Positions 50,201 to 59,009 of a DNA stretch of 64,000 nt are shown piece by piece (within the stretch, counting starts at the first letter, position 1; each line of letters starts with the position of its first letter). The stretch covers positions 4,836,001 to 4,900,000 of the forward strand of contig NZ_CP107780.1 of the NCBI RefSeq assembly GCF_036345175.1, in the 5' to 3' direction. This stretch comes from Streptomyces sp. NBC_00576 (GTDB lineage: Bacteria > Actinomycetota > Actinomycetes > Streptomycetales > Streptomycetaceae). The position numbers were made by a program, and so were the translations under genes. The notes below the pieces were generated by a model. It searched no databases, was not told where the DNA came from, and worked only from the letters and a program-made list of their open reading frames with translations.

Positions 50201-52214
50201 CCGCCTTCGCGTCGCCCTCGGCCTTCACCGCGACCGCGAGCTTCGCCTCCGCGGTCTCCTTGTCCTTTTTGGCGTTGTCCCGGTGCACCTTGGCCGCGTC
50301 CGCCGCGGCTTTGGCCTGCAACTCCGCCGCCTCGGCGGCCTCCTTGCGGAACTCCGCCTTCGACTGCGCCGCCTGCGCCAACGCGCGCTGCGCGATGGTC
50401 GCGCTGTCCCCGGCCGACGCACGCGTCGCGGCCTCCGCCGTCTCACCGGCCTTCTCCAGCGCCTGCAGCGCGGCAGCCGCACCCTTGGTCACCTGGTTCT
50501 TCTGCAGACCCACCAGCAGACCACGGCCCCGCGGAGCACCATTGGTGTCAGCGATGCCGTAGGCGGCCTGGAGCGCGGTGTCCGACGCGGTGACGGCCTT
50601 CTTCGCCGTCTCCAACTGCGTCTTGAGCACGGCGAGCTGCTTCTTCGCCTCGGCCTGCGCAGCGGTGATGGCCGCCTTGGCCTTGTCCACATCGGCCTTC
50701 GCGGGTGCGCTGCCGGTGTGGGTCTTGGCGATGATCCGGAACTTCTGCGCGGTGGAGCCGTTGCACGTCGACAGCACCGCGTCCTTGCTGTTGTCGAACG
50801 TCGGCAGGTGCAGACACTTGCCGGACGCGGCGTTCACCAGCGGACTGGCGCTGCGCACGTCGAACTTCCACTGCTGGGCCTTGGCGCTGCCGCAGTCACG
50901 GATCTGGATCTTCGTGCCGTCGGCGTTGCCGCCGTTGAGCACCTCCAGGCACTTGCCCGAGTTCGGGTTCTGCAGGGTGTAGCCGCCGTCGTAGGAGGCC
51001 CACAACTGCCACTTCTGGGCGACCCCGCCGCTACAGGTGTTGATCTGCACCGGGGTGCCGTTGGTCTTGGCGGCGCCCGTGACCTCGATGCACTTGCCGG
51101 CAGCGCCCGGCACCTGGATCTCCAACTGGCCGTCGCCGATCCAGTTGAAGCCGCCCTCGGTGTAGTAGTCCAGCCAGCGGGTGGAGTAGTCCGCGATCCA
51201 CGACTGCCCCAGCAGCTTGCCCAAGGCGAACGCGCCGTCCTGCAACGCCTTGCCGCCGCTGTTGCCGGCAGCAAGGATCTGGCTGCGCTGCGTGGCCTGC
51301 GAGGCGATCTCCTGCTGCCACTCGGCGGACGCCTGCGCCACCTCCTTGCCGAGCACCCGGTCCGGGTCGATCGGACCGTGCCACGCACACGAGGCGAACC
51401 GGGTCTTCAGGTCCTCCACCGCGATGCGGAACTCCGGGGTGCCCGGCGCCGGCGCGGTCCTGGGAAAGCCCCCGGAAGCCAGGAAGACACGGGCGTCATC
51501 GGCGAACACCCGCGGAACGAATATCTCGTTCGGAACGATGGGCCCGGAGTTCTTCTTCCAGAGCTTCCAGGCCTCCTGCTCCTGGCTCGTCCCACCGCTG
51601 GTGTACAGCGGATCACCGATCGCGAGGGCGGCCTTCTTCGTCTTGTCGTCCGCCTGCGGTGACGGGTCGTAGAACGGCGACTGCAGGTCGACCGACTTGA
51701 AGTACGACTGGTAGAGCCAGGGCAGCAGCCCCGTCTTGTCGAAGAAGTTCTCCTTCGCGGCGGCGCCGGGGTAGTTGTCCAGGCCGCTGACGGCGGTGCT
51801 CCACGACTGACGGGTGTCCTCCGTCTTCTTCACCCAGGCGTCGGAGTCGTCGCTGTCCTTCTGCCATGCCACGGCGAACGCGCCCGTGCCGTAGGTGCGG
51901 TCAGCCTTCTGGTGCAGCTGATCCGCCGGCAGCGGCAGGGAGGTGCTGGCCAGACCGAACTGATTCGGCCCGCCCCTGCGCAGACCGTCGGCCATCAGGC
52001 ACTGGTCGAAGCGCAGTTGCTCGGCGGCCTTGGCATCGAACCCGTCGTAGGAGTCGACGGCCGGGCTGGTACGCGGATTCTGGCCGACAGCCGAAGCCGG
52101 CTGCACCGCTACGGTGGCGAGAAGCGCCAGGGAGGCGAGCGGGACGATCGAAGTCGCCAGACTTGCCAGCCGTCTCGGGCGTCTGGCCTGCTTCCGTACA
52201 GGTCTACGCGACAC
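47274..52214 (-). CDS. Polymorphic toxin: lectin, coiled coil, HINT and C-terminal toxin domain
   Basis: 1646 residues from a GTG (52214) preceded by AGAGGGA. Signal peptide 1-43 (PRRLASLATSIVPLASLALLATVAVQPASA after a basic start). An N-terminal unassigned domain reaches about 350. A ricin-type beta-trefoil (about 355-500, QKWQLW, QQWKFD, QKFRII) follows, then a very long Ala-rich coiled coil (about 505-1130). A pretoxin HINT protease (1342-1477) starts CFPAGTKVATEDG and ends VLVHN. The variable tip is residues 1478-1646 (HIVLGINPYSE, ARTFNHKLLG, WMVGVEKAL), similar from memory to modules called polymorphic toxin type 27. HINT presumably releases the tip. Confidence 0.9.
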   Translation of the reverse strand: MSRRPVRKQARRPRRLASLATSIVPLASLALLATVAVQPASAVGQNPRTSPAVDSYDGFDAKAAEQLRFDQCLMADGLRRGGPNQFGLASTSLPLPADQLHQKADRTYGTGAFAVAWQKDSDDSDAWVKKTEDTRQSWSTAVSGLDNYPGAAAKENFFDKTGLLPWLYQSYFKSVDLQSPFYDPSPQADDKTKKAALAIGDPLYTSGGTSQEQEAWKLWKKNSGPIVPNEIFVPRVFADDARVFLASGGFPRTAPAPGTPEFRIAVEDLKTRFASCAWHGPIDPDRVLGKEVAQASAEWQQEIASQATQRSQILAAGNSGGKALQDGAFALGKLLGQSWIADYSTRWLDYYTEGGFNWIGDGQLEIQVPGAAGKCIEVTGAAKTNGTPVQINTCSGGVAQKWQLWASYDGGYTLQNPNSGKCLEVLNGGNADGTKIQIRDCGSAKAQQWKFDVRSASPLVNAASGKCLHLPTFDNSKDAVLSTCNGSTAQKFRIIAKTHTGSAPAKADVDKAKAAITAAQAEAKKQLAVLKTQLETAKKAVTASDTALQAAYGIADTNGAPRGRGLLVGLQKNQVTKGAAAALQALEKAGETAEAATRASAGDSATIAQRALAQAAQSKAEFRKEAAEAAELQAKAAADAAKVHRDNAKKDKETAEAKLAVAVKAEGDAKAAAADAHAKRLAAEAEEKTAKAEKENAAARQAEAAEHRRNAESEATKAKDAKDQAEAAKKTAESRRDDAVNAKDHAKEMRDDAWDAEQKADAARAKADAKQAYVDSLDAGDAADAARAAANDADKAADNAEAAAGRARSEADAATRAAAAADAAATRAEAAAKRARSDADAAQAAKLRADAAVRTATSAAADAITASQHAASEAKTAVQLADEAERHAKDARTQADGANKEAGNAVAAAAKAAGFAHVTAQAAADAGKAAQQVAAPANDAIELGSAYVDADSAAGLVVLTGQSSKTIAEQQQAVADAHAKNAVAEADAAKNLADQAKGDAKEAYTHAANAAKYAADARTYSKEALGYAADAAKAAAAAQASLARTIEYDRQAAADAAAADKAAGNAEGYAKDARDSADAAALDAEAARSAAAQAEQDAKDARAAADRAAVAATEAEQAAKDADAYAKEAEETSKRTETKNRNDQLEAGTGGVDGVFYKTRAEPVGDPEILNKENCNAIVHVGDCVITANITSKTIVDIYLCTATNIPDVQSGCPATETLYIDTVELKPETEKVTYTISALEFNDAVAKGFVKALTEDFVGCWDRITTGGGGTLGNCGWAVFDVALLVFGNVAIKAIRNAVTAFDAAMRTGIAIDDAWRALRAAGLTEAAIEGLTAKLALTKCFPAGTKVATEDGPKSIEDIEVGDRVWSQDQVTGKKTLQPVLNLFNRTVDSVVRIITADGQVESTDSHRFWVRERGWVEADELRAGDTLEPREGSATKVLGTAVVKGPVEVFNFEVARNHTYYVYAGSTPVLVHNECLKALADNLVRDGDHIVLGINPYSETLARGTLGGTGGLSGAWARTFNHKLLGRPAPGGDGRPIWMVGVEKALDNRSVKLSISLDGVVDAKTAAEALSKLVERGKPLVGGDWQTVARVNSNNGTAWEVATLRLKVILGRRDFEAVDWYFTKPGDKAPSLVKDMPTPDWAQ

Positions 52215-52664
52215 GCGTATCCCTCTCTCTAAGGGGTGGCTGCTGAAGGCGCACTCCTGGGAGGGACACGGCAGGCCCGCACATGGGGCCGCACATGATG
52301 TTGGGCGATCCCCCCGTGGATACGCCGGACGCTCCCGGACAGGCGGACTGGTCAGGTCCGTCCAGGAGCGGACGCCACCATAGACACGTCGCTGATCCAC
52401 AGGGCAAGGACGTTGTCACACACGGCAGTTACACCTGGTAACCGTGGCACCCATGAGGAAACCGGGCGGATGCTGTGTGGAGCTCGCGAAAAACCTGCTC
52501 CTCGACCTCTTACCGAACCAAGGGCCTTCCACACCCTCCGTCACCTTGAGACCTATATCACAGTCGAACCGAAGCCTGGAGCACGACCCGCCAAACAGAC
52601 GTTGGCCCCGCCGGAATCTCTTCCGCCGGGGCCAACGTCGTATCACCTGTCACCGGGAAGCCGC
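52215..52664. other. 450-bp gap upstream of the toxin gene
   Basis: No supported gene. It contains the terminator of the upstream paralogue (52599-52638) and must hold the toxin promoter, which could not be assigned. The stretch around 52480-52560 is relatively AT-rich for this genome. Confidence 0.5.
52599..52638 (-). terminator. Terminator after secreted paralogue 3
   Basis: A stem of about 18 bp with one mismatch (acgttggccccgcc / ggcggggccaacgt type arms) lies 27 bp after the stop codon at 52665 on the minus strand. Confidence 0.8.
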
Positions 52665-53462
52665 CTACTTCACGTCGACGTAGTCACCGCCCGCCGCGGC
52701 AGGCGCGGTCGTCGTCGAGCCCGCGAAGGCGTAGCGGTAGGTGCCGTCGACGGACGCCTTGACCGTGGTCTTCAGGGCGCCGGCGGCGCCCGCCTTGACC
52801 GTCTTGACGGTGACGAAGGCGCTGGTGCCCTTCTTCTGGAACTGGAGGGCCACCGGGGCGTTGGTGTAGCCCTCGTATTTGCGGGTCTTCCAGTTGGCGC
52901 GGGTCAGGGTGCCCTTGACCGTGATGGTCGCGCCCTTGCTGACCGGCTCCGGGGTGGCGTCGGTGGTGGACAGCTTCGAGTGGAACAGGATCTGGGTGAT
53001 GCCGAGGCCGCCCTGGGTCTTGAGGTCGCCCCTGTCCGTGATGGCGACGGCGCCCACGCTCCACTTACGCGCGTCGGTGTTGAAGAGCCTGCCGTCTTCG
53101 CCGCTGGTGTGCAGGTCGATGAACCCCTTGCAGCTGGCGACGGTCGACGAGGTGGCGGTGCAGGTGCCCGGCTCGTCGCCGCCGAGGCGGACCTTCGCGA
53201 TGTCGAGGGTGGCGCCGACGTAGAGGACCGGACCGGTGAGGAGCTTGTTCGAGCTGATGCTGAGACCAGCGGCGTGCTTGAACGTGTACGTCACCGGCAC
53301 GGAGGTGGTCCCGGTCGCGCGGGCGACGATCGGCTTGCCGTTGTTGACGGTCACCTTGGTGAAGGTGACGTCGGGCGCCGAGGCGGCCTGCGCGGCAGGC
53401 ACGGCGAAGGCGGAGAGGGCCAGGGCGCCGGTGACGGCGGCCACAGTGGCACGTATGCGCAT
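52665..53462 (-). CDS. Secreted beta-sandwich protein, paralogue 3 (DUF5707-like)
   Basis: 265 residues from the ATG at 53462. Signal peptide RIRATVAAVTGALALSAFAVPAAQAA; N-terminal domain VTFTKVTVNNGKPIVARATGTTSVPVTYTFKHAA; Cys pair CTATSSTVASC; and a C-terminal Ig-like domain TPEPVSKGATITVKGTLTRANWK ending YVDVK. It is more diverged than paralogues 1 and 2 but has the same order of elements. It lies upstream of the toxin gene on the same strand. Confidence 0.85.
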   Translation of the reverse strand: MRIRATVAAVTGALALSAFAVPAAQAASAPDVTFTKVTVNNGKPIVARATGTTSVPVTYTFKHAAGLSISSNKLLTGPVLYVGATLDIAKVRLGGDEPGTCTATSSTVASCKGFIDLHTSGEDGRLFNTDARKWSVGAVAITDRGDLKTQGGLGITQILFHSKLSTTDATPEPVSKGATITVKGTLTRANWKTRKYEGYTNAPVALQFQKKGTSAFVTVKTVKAGAAGALKTTVKASVDGTYRYAFAGSTTTAPAAAGGDYVDVK

Positions 53463-53699
53463 GCGTTTCCCCAAGTGGAGAAAGGGGGCCCGGCGGTGCT
53501 GGTCCGCACGGAGTCCATCCGTGCGGCTCGCGTCGCACCCGGGCCCGAGTGATCTTGGAGTCTGTTGACTCGACCGCTCAGATCTGTGACGGGTGGGGAT
53601 GGTTGTACGGAAGTTGCGGAATGTTGCGAAGAACACGGGGATTTTGTGCTCGCATTACCGTTCCTGGCGGCGTTGGCGAGCACACCCCCACCCCTCACC

Positions 53700-56600
53700 T
53701 CAGTCGAACCAGCGATCCCGCGCCAGTTCCGTCGTCCTCGACGGGTCCTCGATCAGCGCCGCCACCTCGAACCGCCGCGGCCACTGTCCGGCCGCCCAGG
53801 CGAGGCCCGCCGCGACGCCCTCCAGGGTCGCGGCGTGCACCACACCGTCCCGGGTCCTCCGCCAGTCCAGTTCCACGCCGTCGACGACGAGCTCCTCGTG
53901 CTCGACGTACGTGGCCGGGGTCGCCGGACCGAGCAGTACCCGTACCGACTCCGGTACGTCGTGCTCCGCGCCCTCCGACGTCACCTCGCCCGTCACCGAC
54001 TCGCTCAGCCGCCGTACCTGGAACAGCTCAGCCAGTTCGGCGGCCCGTGCCGGGCGTACGGGGAGCAGCGGCACCCCCGCCGTGAACGGCAGCAGGTCGG
54101 GTGAGTCGACCACCACGGCGTCCGCCGCGTCCACCACTTCCACGTGCCCGTCGACCACGGCCCGCAGATCGTCGGGCAGCGTGACCTGTTCCGGGTCGAG
54201 GTCGGCCAACGCCCCGTAGAGGGCGTGCAGTTGGGCGCCGCTCACCTCCCGCTCGGGGTCGGCGAGGCGGTCCAGGAGTTCGGCCGCGCCGCCCGGCTCG
54301 TCGAGGAGGGCGGCCACCGACGTCCGTACGCCCAGTGCCCGCAGCACCTGCTCGTCGTCGAACCCGGTGGCGTCGGCCTCCTCGTACAGGCCGCGCAGCA
54401 GCGGGTCGCCGCCGGCCGCCAACAGACCGGCCGGCCTGCGCCCGTCCAGTACCGGGTTTCCGCGCAACCACCAAGCCGTGTACGGGCGTACGAGTTCGTG
54501 CGTGCCGTCGGGCAGCAGGACACGCACCGGCTGGACGATCGCGTCCCGCAGGGGCGGCTGGGCGAGGAGGGCGAGGGCCTGGGGCCAGCGGTCGTCGTCG
54601 ACGAGGTCCAGGTCGCGTACGGCGACCAGTTCCGTGGCGACGGGAGGTACGGGCGAGTCGGGGAAGCGGTCGAGGATGTCCTCGCTCCACACGTCCACGG
54701 CGTCGAGCAGGCCCGGGTCGTCGGGTTCGGCGAAGTCGTTGTCGCGGGGCTCCAGTTCGTCCGGGTCGAGGACGACGTCGGTGGCGCGGACCAAGGCGAA
54801 ATTCGCCAGGACGCCACACGCGGCCAGCGGCTGCTCGCCCCACCTGTCCGCCAATTCACCATCCACCGCCGCCAGTTCACCCTCCCTGATCACCTCGGCG
54901 AACAGGCTGCCGGGAAGGACGAGTTCACCGGCGGGGGCCAGGTCGCCGTCCTCGTCGGGGAGGGCGAGGGCGCCGAGCCAGGGCTCGTCGCCGGGTTCGA
55001 GGCCCGCGTCCCGGACGAGGGCGAGGACCGTGTCGGCCAACTCCTCGGCGTCCGGGGTGTCTTCGTCGTCCCATGAGAGGCCGGCGGCGTCCTCGTCGAG
55101 GGAGGCGGCGACGGCGGCCCGTACCTGCGGGGTGGTGAGGACGGCGCGCGGGGTGGCCGGGAGGGCGCCGAGCTTCTCCAGGAGGGGATGGGCGGCGTCC
55201 GGGTGGGCGACCTTCAGGCCGAGGCGGGCGAGCGTCTCGGGGGCGGTGCCCTGTACCTCGCCGCCGGTGGGCAGCAGGACCTGGCGCGGGCCGATGGTCG
55301 TACGCCCGTCGGCGAGCGGCACGGGCAGTCCGGTCAGCCGGTCGGGGTCGACGCCGGCCAGGCTGTCGTACAGCCGGTGCCACCACTCGGGCGCCTTCTC
55401 CAGGCCGGCGAGCCGGTCGACGGCGTCGGTCAGGGGGAGGCGGGAGACACCCAACGTCCGTAGTTCCACGCGGCGTTCGAGCCCGGCGGGCAGCAGCGTG
55501 GGCAGCACCTCGGCGAGAACGCGGACCGTCTCGGCCCCGGCGCCCTCGACGACCTCAGCGTCCCGGGGGCGCAGGGCGGAGGGCAGCTCGTCGTCGTCTC
55601 CCGGGTCGAGTGCGGGTGGGAGGAAGGCGGTTCGCGGCAGCCGTTCGAGGATCGCCTGGCGCAACTGCCCGTCCAGCTCGCCCTTGCCCAGCGGGCCGGG
55701 CACGAGGGCGATGATGCCCTCCCCCACGGGGTGCCAGTCGGCGAGGAGTTCGGTGTACGCGTCGGCGGCGCGCTGCACGAGGAAGTCGGTGAGCGGGCCG
55801 GGCGCGGCATGCCGGCGGGCGGTGTCCAGCGGGAGGGAGGCGATGAGCAACGCCGGTACGCCCAGCGGCTCGTCGCTCGGCGTGGGCGCGTGCACGACGG
55901 GGCTGGTCCGGGGCGGTACGGGAGTCCCGTCGGCGTCGACGGGCACGGCCCAGGTGACCGACCAGTGCGGACGCAGCCGCTCCTCGACCGGCCGCCCGGC
56001 CAGCAGGGCGGCGTCCAGCGGGCCGTGCGCGGAGACGGTGCGCCAACGGCTCGTACCGTCCCGGGAGTCCTCTACGAGGGTGAGGGCTTCCTCGGTGAAC
56101 CGACGCAGCGTACGAGGGGCCTGGTCCCCCACCTCGATGACGACCTCTTCCAGACCGGGCAGCGTCAGAAGAAGCGCGTCGTCGACGCCGCTCAGCAGCC
56201 GTTCCGCGAGATCCGCGGCGGCGGTGTCGCGCAGCGGGAGGATGACGGCCGTGTCGTAAGGGGCCGGGGCGGTGCCTTCGGCGGCGAACGGCAGCCGGAG
56301 GAGGGGCACATGACCGTCGCGCCGCCGGACCTCGTCACCGAGTCCGGGGCTGTGCCGGGCGGTCTCGGCGGCGAGCTCGCGGGCCTCGGCGAGCGCCCAC
56401 CGCACACCCCCGTGCCGCCCGACGACGGCGGGCTCGTCGCTCACGGCGAGGACGGCGGCGAAGCCGACCCCGAACCGTCCGACGGCGCCCGTCTCCTTGC
56501 CGTCCTGGCCGCCCTGGGCGTCCCGCTTCGCGGAGGCGCGCAGCGTGGACAGGGACTCCACGCCGGTGGCGTCCAAGTGGGCGCCGGTGTTGGCGGCGAC

Positions 56601-56852
56601 GAGGACACCCTCGCGGAGAGTGAGCCGGAACCGCCCGGGCACCCCGGCCCGCGCCGCGGCATCCGCCGCGTTCTGAGCGAGCTCTACGACGAGCCGGTCC
56701 CGGTAGCCACCGAGGACGAGATCCTCCTCGGCGTTGGCATCCTCACGGAACCGGGCGGGGCTGGTGGCCCACGCGTCCAGAACACCCCGGCGCAGACGGG
56801 CCGTACCGAAAGGATCCGCGCCCTCAGCTGCCGGTCGCACGAACTTGCTCAC
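53700..56852 (-). CDS. Sacsin-type HSP90-like ATPase domain protein
   Basis: 1050 residues. The N-terminal GHKL ATPase is clear: ELAQNAADAA (N-box, about 57-66), VAANTGAHLD, and GAVGRFGVGFAAVL. The rest is a long region of alternating acidic and hydrophobic segments without recognised domains, as in actinobacterial proteins annotated 'sacsin N-terminal ATP-binding-like'. It resembles the HSP90/sacsin ATPase class, so a chaperone-like role is possible but unproven. No membrane segments. Single gene with a promoter upstream of 56852. Confidence 0.85.
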   Translation of the reverse strand: MSKFVRPAAEGADPFGTARLRRGVLDAWATSPARFREDANAEEDLVLGGYRDRLVVELAQNAADAAARAGVPGRFRLTLREGVLVAANTGAHLDATGVESLSTLRASAKRDAQGGQDGKETGAVGRFGVGFAAVLAVSDEPAVVGRHGGVRWALAEARELAAETARHSPGLGDEVRRRDGHVPLLRLPFAAEGTAPAPYDTAVILPLRDTAAADLAERLLSGVDDALLLTLPGLEEVVIEVGDQAPRTLRRFTEEALTLVEDSRDGTSRWRTVSAHGPLDAALLAGRPVEERLRPHWSVTWAVPVDADGTPVPPRTSPVVHAPTPSDEPLGVPALLIASLPLDTARRHAAPGPLTDFLVQRAADAYTELLADWHPVGEGIIALVPGPLGKGELDGQLRQAILERLPRTAFLPPALDPGDDDELPSALRPRDAEVVEGAGAETVRVLAEVLPTLLPAGLERRVELRTLGVSRLPLTDAVDRLAGLEKAPEWWHRLYDSLAGVDPDRLTGLPVPLADGRTTIGPRQVLLPTGGEVQGTAPETLARLGLKVAHPDAAHPLLEKLGALPATPRAVLTTPQVRAAVAASLDEDAAGLSWDDEDTPDAEELADTVLALVRDAGLEPGDEPWLGALALPDEDGDLAPAGELVLPGSLFAEVIREGELAAVDGELADRWGEQPLAACGVLANFALVRATDVVLDPDELEPRDNDFAEPDDPGLLDAVDVWSEDILDRFPDSPVPPVATELVAVRDLDLVDDDRWPQALALLAQPPLRDAIVQPVRVLLPDGTHELVRPYTAWWLRGNPVLDGRRPAGLLAAGGDPLLRGLYEEADATGFDDEQVLRALGVRTSVAALLDEPGGAAELLDRLADPEREVSGAQLHALYGALADLDPEQVTLPDDLRAVVDGHVEVVDAADAVVVDSPDLLPFTAGVPLLPVRPARAAELAELFQVRRLSESVTGEVTSEGAEHDVPESVRVLLGPATPATYVEHEELVVDGVELDWRRTRDGVVHAATLEGVAAGLAWAAGQWPRRFEVAALIEDPSRTTELARDRWFD

Positions 56853-57072
56853 GTACGTTCACTCTCCTCATCGGCGTGAGCAAGAAGGTACCGCGCGCCG
56901 GACGGGGCGCCCGCCCACCTGCCCCGTCGGCCCCAGGAGCCGCATATGCCCCAGGGGACGGAAGCCCTGAAACCGGCGCCCCTTACCATTCCCTGCGGAT
57001 CACGCCCGAGGCGGCGCCGATCCACATACCGGGTACCACGTATCAGGTACCTGTTCCTCAGGGGGGATTTTC

Positions 57073-57960
57073 GTGTTCGTGCTGTCCATACTGCTGCTCA
57101 TAGCGGCGGTCGTGCTCTTTTTCGTCGGCCGGGGCCGGGACGTCGGCGGCTGGAAGATCGGGGCGGTACTCAGCGCCGTCGCAGCCGTGCTGACCGGTGT
57201 CTTCGCGTGCGTGCATGTTGTGAGCGCCTACGAGGTCGGGGTGCCGGTGACCTTCGGCAAGATCGGGAAACCGATGACCTCCGGCGTCCAGTTCAAGTCG
57301 CCGTTCACCTCGGTCACGTCCTTCTCGACCCGTCCCGTGGACCTCGACCTCTACGACAAGGACGTGGTCGAGGTCCGGTCGGCGCAGGGCGGGGTGCTGT
57401 ACGCGGACGTGACGATCAAGTGGGCCGTCATCCCGGCCAAGGCGGTCGAGCTGTACCGGCTGGCGGGCAGTGAGGAGGCCGTCGAGGAGCGGCTGGTTCT
57501 GCCGGACAGCCGCGAGATCATCCGTAACGTCTTCGCGAAGCACACCAGCGAGGAGGGCTACGCCTCCGCCCGCGAGCAGATCGGCTCGCAGATCGCCGCC
57601 CTCATCAAGGAGCGTCTGGCGCCGCGCGGGATCGACGTCACCAACGTCAATCTGCGCAATGTGAAGCCGTCGGACAAGCTGCAGGACCAGATCGACAAGA
57701 AGATCCAGCAGGAGCAGTCCACCGAGCGGGCCGTCGAGGCGGCGCGTACGGCCAAGGCGGAGTCCGAGCGCAAGCGGATCGAGGCGGAGGGCATCGCCCG
57801 CGCCAACGAGATCCTCTCGAAGTCACTGAGCGACAAGGTGCTGTACAACCAGTGCCTGGAGGCCTACAAGGAAGCCGCCAAGGCCAACCCGGTGTACGCG
57901 GTGCCGTGCGGCACGAACGCGAACGGCACGCCGGTCATCGTGGACAACGGCAAGAACTAG
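57073..57960 (+). CDS. SPFH/band-7 (prohibitin-like) membrane protein
   Basis: 295 residues from a GTG. Two N-terminal hydrophobic segments (about 2-18 and 28-50) precede an SPFH domain (EVGVPVTFGKIGKPMTSGVQFKSPFTSV, ADVTIKWAV, AALIKERLAPRGIDVTNVNLRNV). A helical stretch rich in Glu, Ala and Lys (IQQEQSTERAVEAARTAKAESERKRIEAEG) follows and ends in a short tail. It likely forms oligomers at the membrane and affects protein quality control or lipid domains. No NfeD or FtsH partner is adjacent. Confidence 0.9.
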   Translation: MFVLSILLLIAAVVLFFVGRGRDVGGWKIGAVLSAVAAVLTGVFACVHVVSAYEVGVPVTFGKIGKPMTSGVQFKSPFTSVTSFSTRPVDLDLYDKDVVEVRSAQGGVLYADVTIKWAVIPAKAVELYRLAGSEEAVEERLVLPDSREIIRNVFAKHTSEEGYASAREQIGSQIAALIKERLAPRGIDVTNVNLRNVKPSDKLQDQIDKKIQQEQSTERAVEAARTAKAESERKRIEAEGIARANEILSKSLSDKVLYNQCLEAYKEAAKANPVYAVPCGTNANGTPVIVDNGKN

Positions 57961-57994
57961 CTCCGCTGGACAGGCGGTTCGTTCGCTGCGGACC

Positions 57995-58036
57995 GGTGGG
58001 GGGCTGGGGCGCGGTCCCGCGCCCCAGCCCCCCACC
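57995..58036. terminator. Bidirectional terminator with a 20-bp perfect stem
   Basis: Two 20-nt arms (ggtggggggctggggcgcgg and its exact complement) pair around a 2-nt TC turn between the converging SPFH and DUF3027 genes. Confidence 0.92.
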
Positions 58037-58043
58037 GCACTCC

Positions 58044-59009
58044 CTACGAGTGCCCCAGCTCCGCCGCGTCCGCGTCCGCGCCGCCCACAGAGACCGACCC
58101 GGAATCCGCCGAGGGCCGCAGCGGGAACGGGTCCACCATCGTCTCGTCGATCACCGGCGGCGGCGGAACCGGCGGCTTCGGCATCACCGCTGCCTCGGAG
58201 TGCCCTCCGCAGCCGTACGCGAGGGACACCACACGCCCGTCCGCCGGGGCGAACTCGTTCGTGCACACGCCGAACGCCTGCCCGAGCGACCCTCCCATCG
58301 CCACGAGGAACCCGCAGCTCACGCACGTCGCCGGCGCGGCCTGGGCCATGGGCGTCTGGGGGCCGTAGGCGTCCTCCCAGCGGTCAGCGGCGGTATGGAG
58401 GCCGTACCGGGACAGGACACGCGCCCGGCGCATGCCCAGTTCCTCCGCCACCGACGCGATCGAACCGCGGGCCGGTACGACCGTGTAGTCGGCCGGTGAG
58501 CCCGCCGTGATGTCCGCGTCCTCGGCGTCCGCCAGATCCGCGGCCAGTTCCACCGAAGCCGGAACAGAGGCCGGCGCCGACCTCGATGCCAGCACGGAGT
58601 TCGGCAGGGGCTCGTCCTCGCCCGAGTAGCCCGGCTCCAGACGCAGGTCCTCCGCGTCCGTCGGGAGCAGGTCCCCGGGGCCCATGTCCCCGGGGCGAAG
58701 GCGTTCGCTCCACGGCACCCATTCCGGTGCCTGGAGGGAGTCGGGGCCCGGGAGGAGGACCACCTCGTCCAGGGTGACCAGCTTGGCCCGGGACGCCCGG
58801 GCGACCGTCACCGCCCAGCGCCAGCCCCGGTAGCCGAACTCCTTGCACTCGAAGAAGTGCGTGACGACCCGGTCTCCTTCTGAGACCAGGCCCGCGTGTT
58901 CACCCACCACCCCTGGTGCCGCCGCCTCCTCCGCCGCCGAAAGGGCGAGGTCGACGGCCTCGGCGCACAGGCGGTCGGGGGTGCGGCTTCGCGTTGTCGC
59001 TGCGCTCAC
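58044..59009 (-). CDS. DUF3027 family protein
   Basis: 321 residues from the GTG at 59009. The conserved N-terminal part has LCAEAVDLALSAAEE, HFFECKEFGYRGWRWAVTVARA and EVVLLPGPDSLQAPEWVPWSERLRPGDMGPGDLLPT. The C-terminal part has Cys and His residues (CVSCGF, GVCTNE, YGCGGHSEA) that look like a metal site. Conserved in actinobacteria; function unknown. The frame open back to 59090 lacks conserved sequence. Confidence 0.85.
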   Translation of the reverse strand: MSAATTRSRTPDRLCAEAVDLALSAAEEAAAPGVVGEHAGLVSEGDRVVTHFFECKEFGYRGWRWAVTVARASRAKLVTLDEVVLLPGPDSLQAPEWVPWSERLRPGDMGPGDLLPTDAEDLRLEPGYSGEDEPLPNSVLASRSAPASVPASVELAADLADAEDADITAGSPADYTVVPARGSIASVAEELGMRRARVLSRYGLHTAADRWEDAYGPQTPMAQAAPATCVSCGFLVAMGGSLGQAFGVCTNEFAPADGRVVSLAYGCGGHSEAAVMPKPPVPPPPVIDETMVDPFPLRPSADSGSVSVGGADADAAELGHS

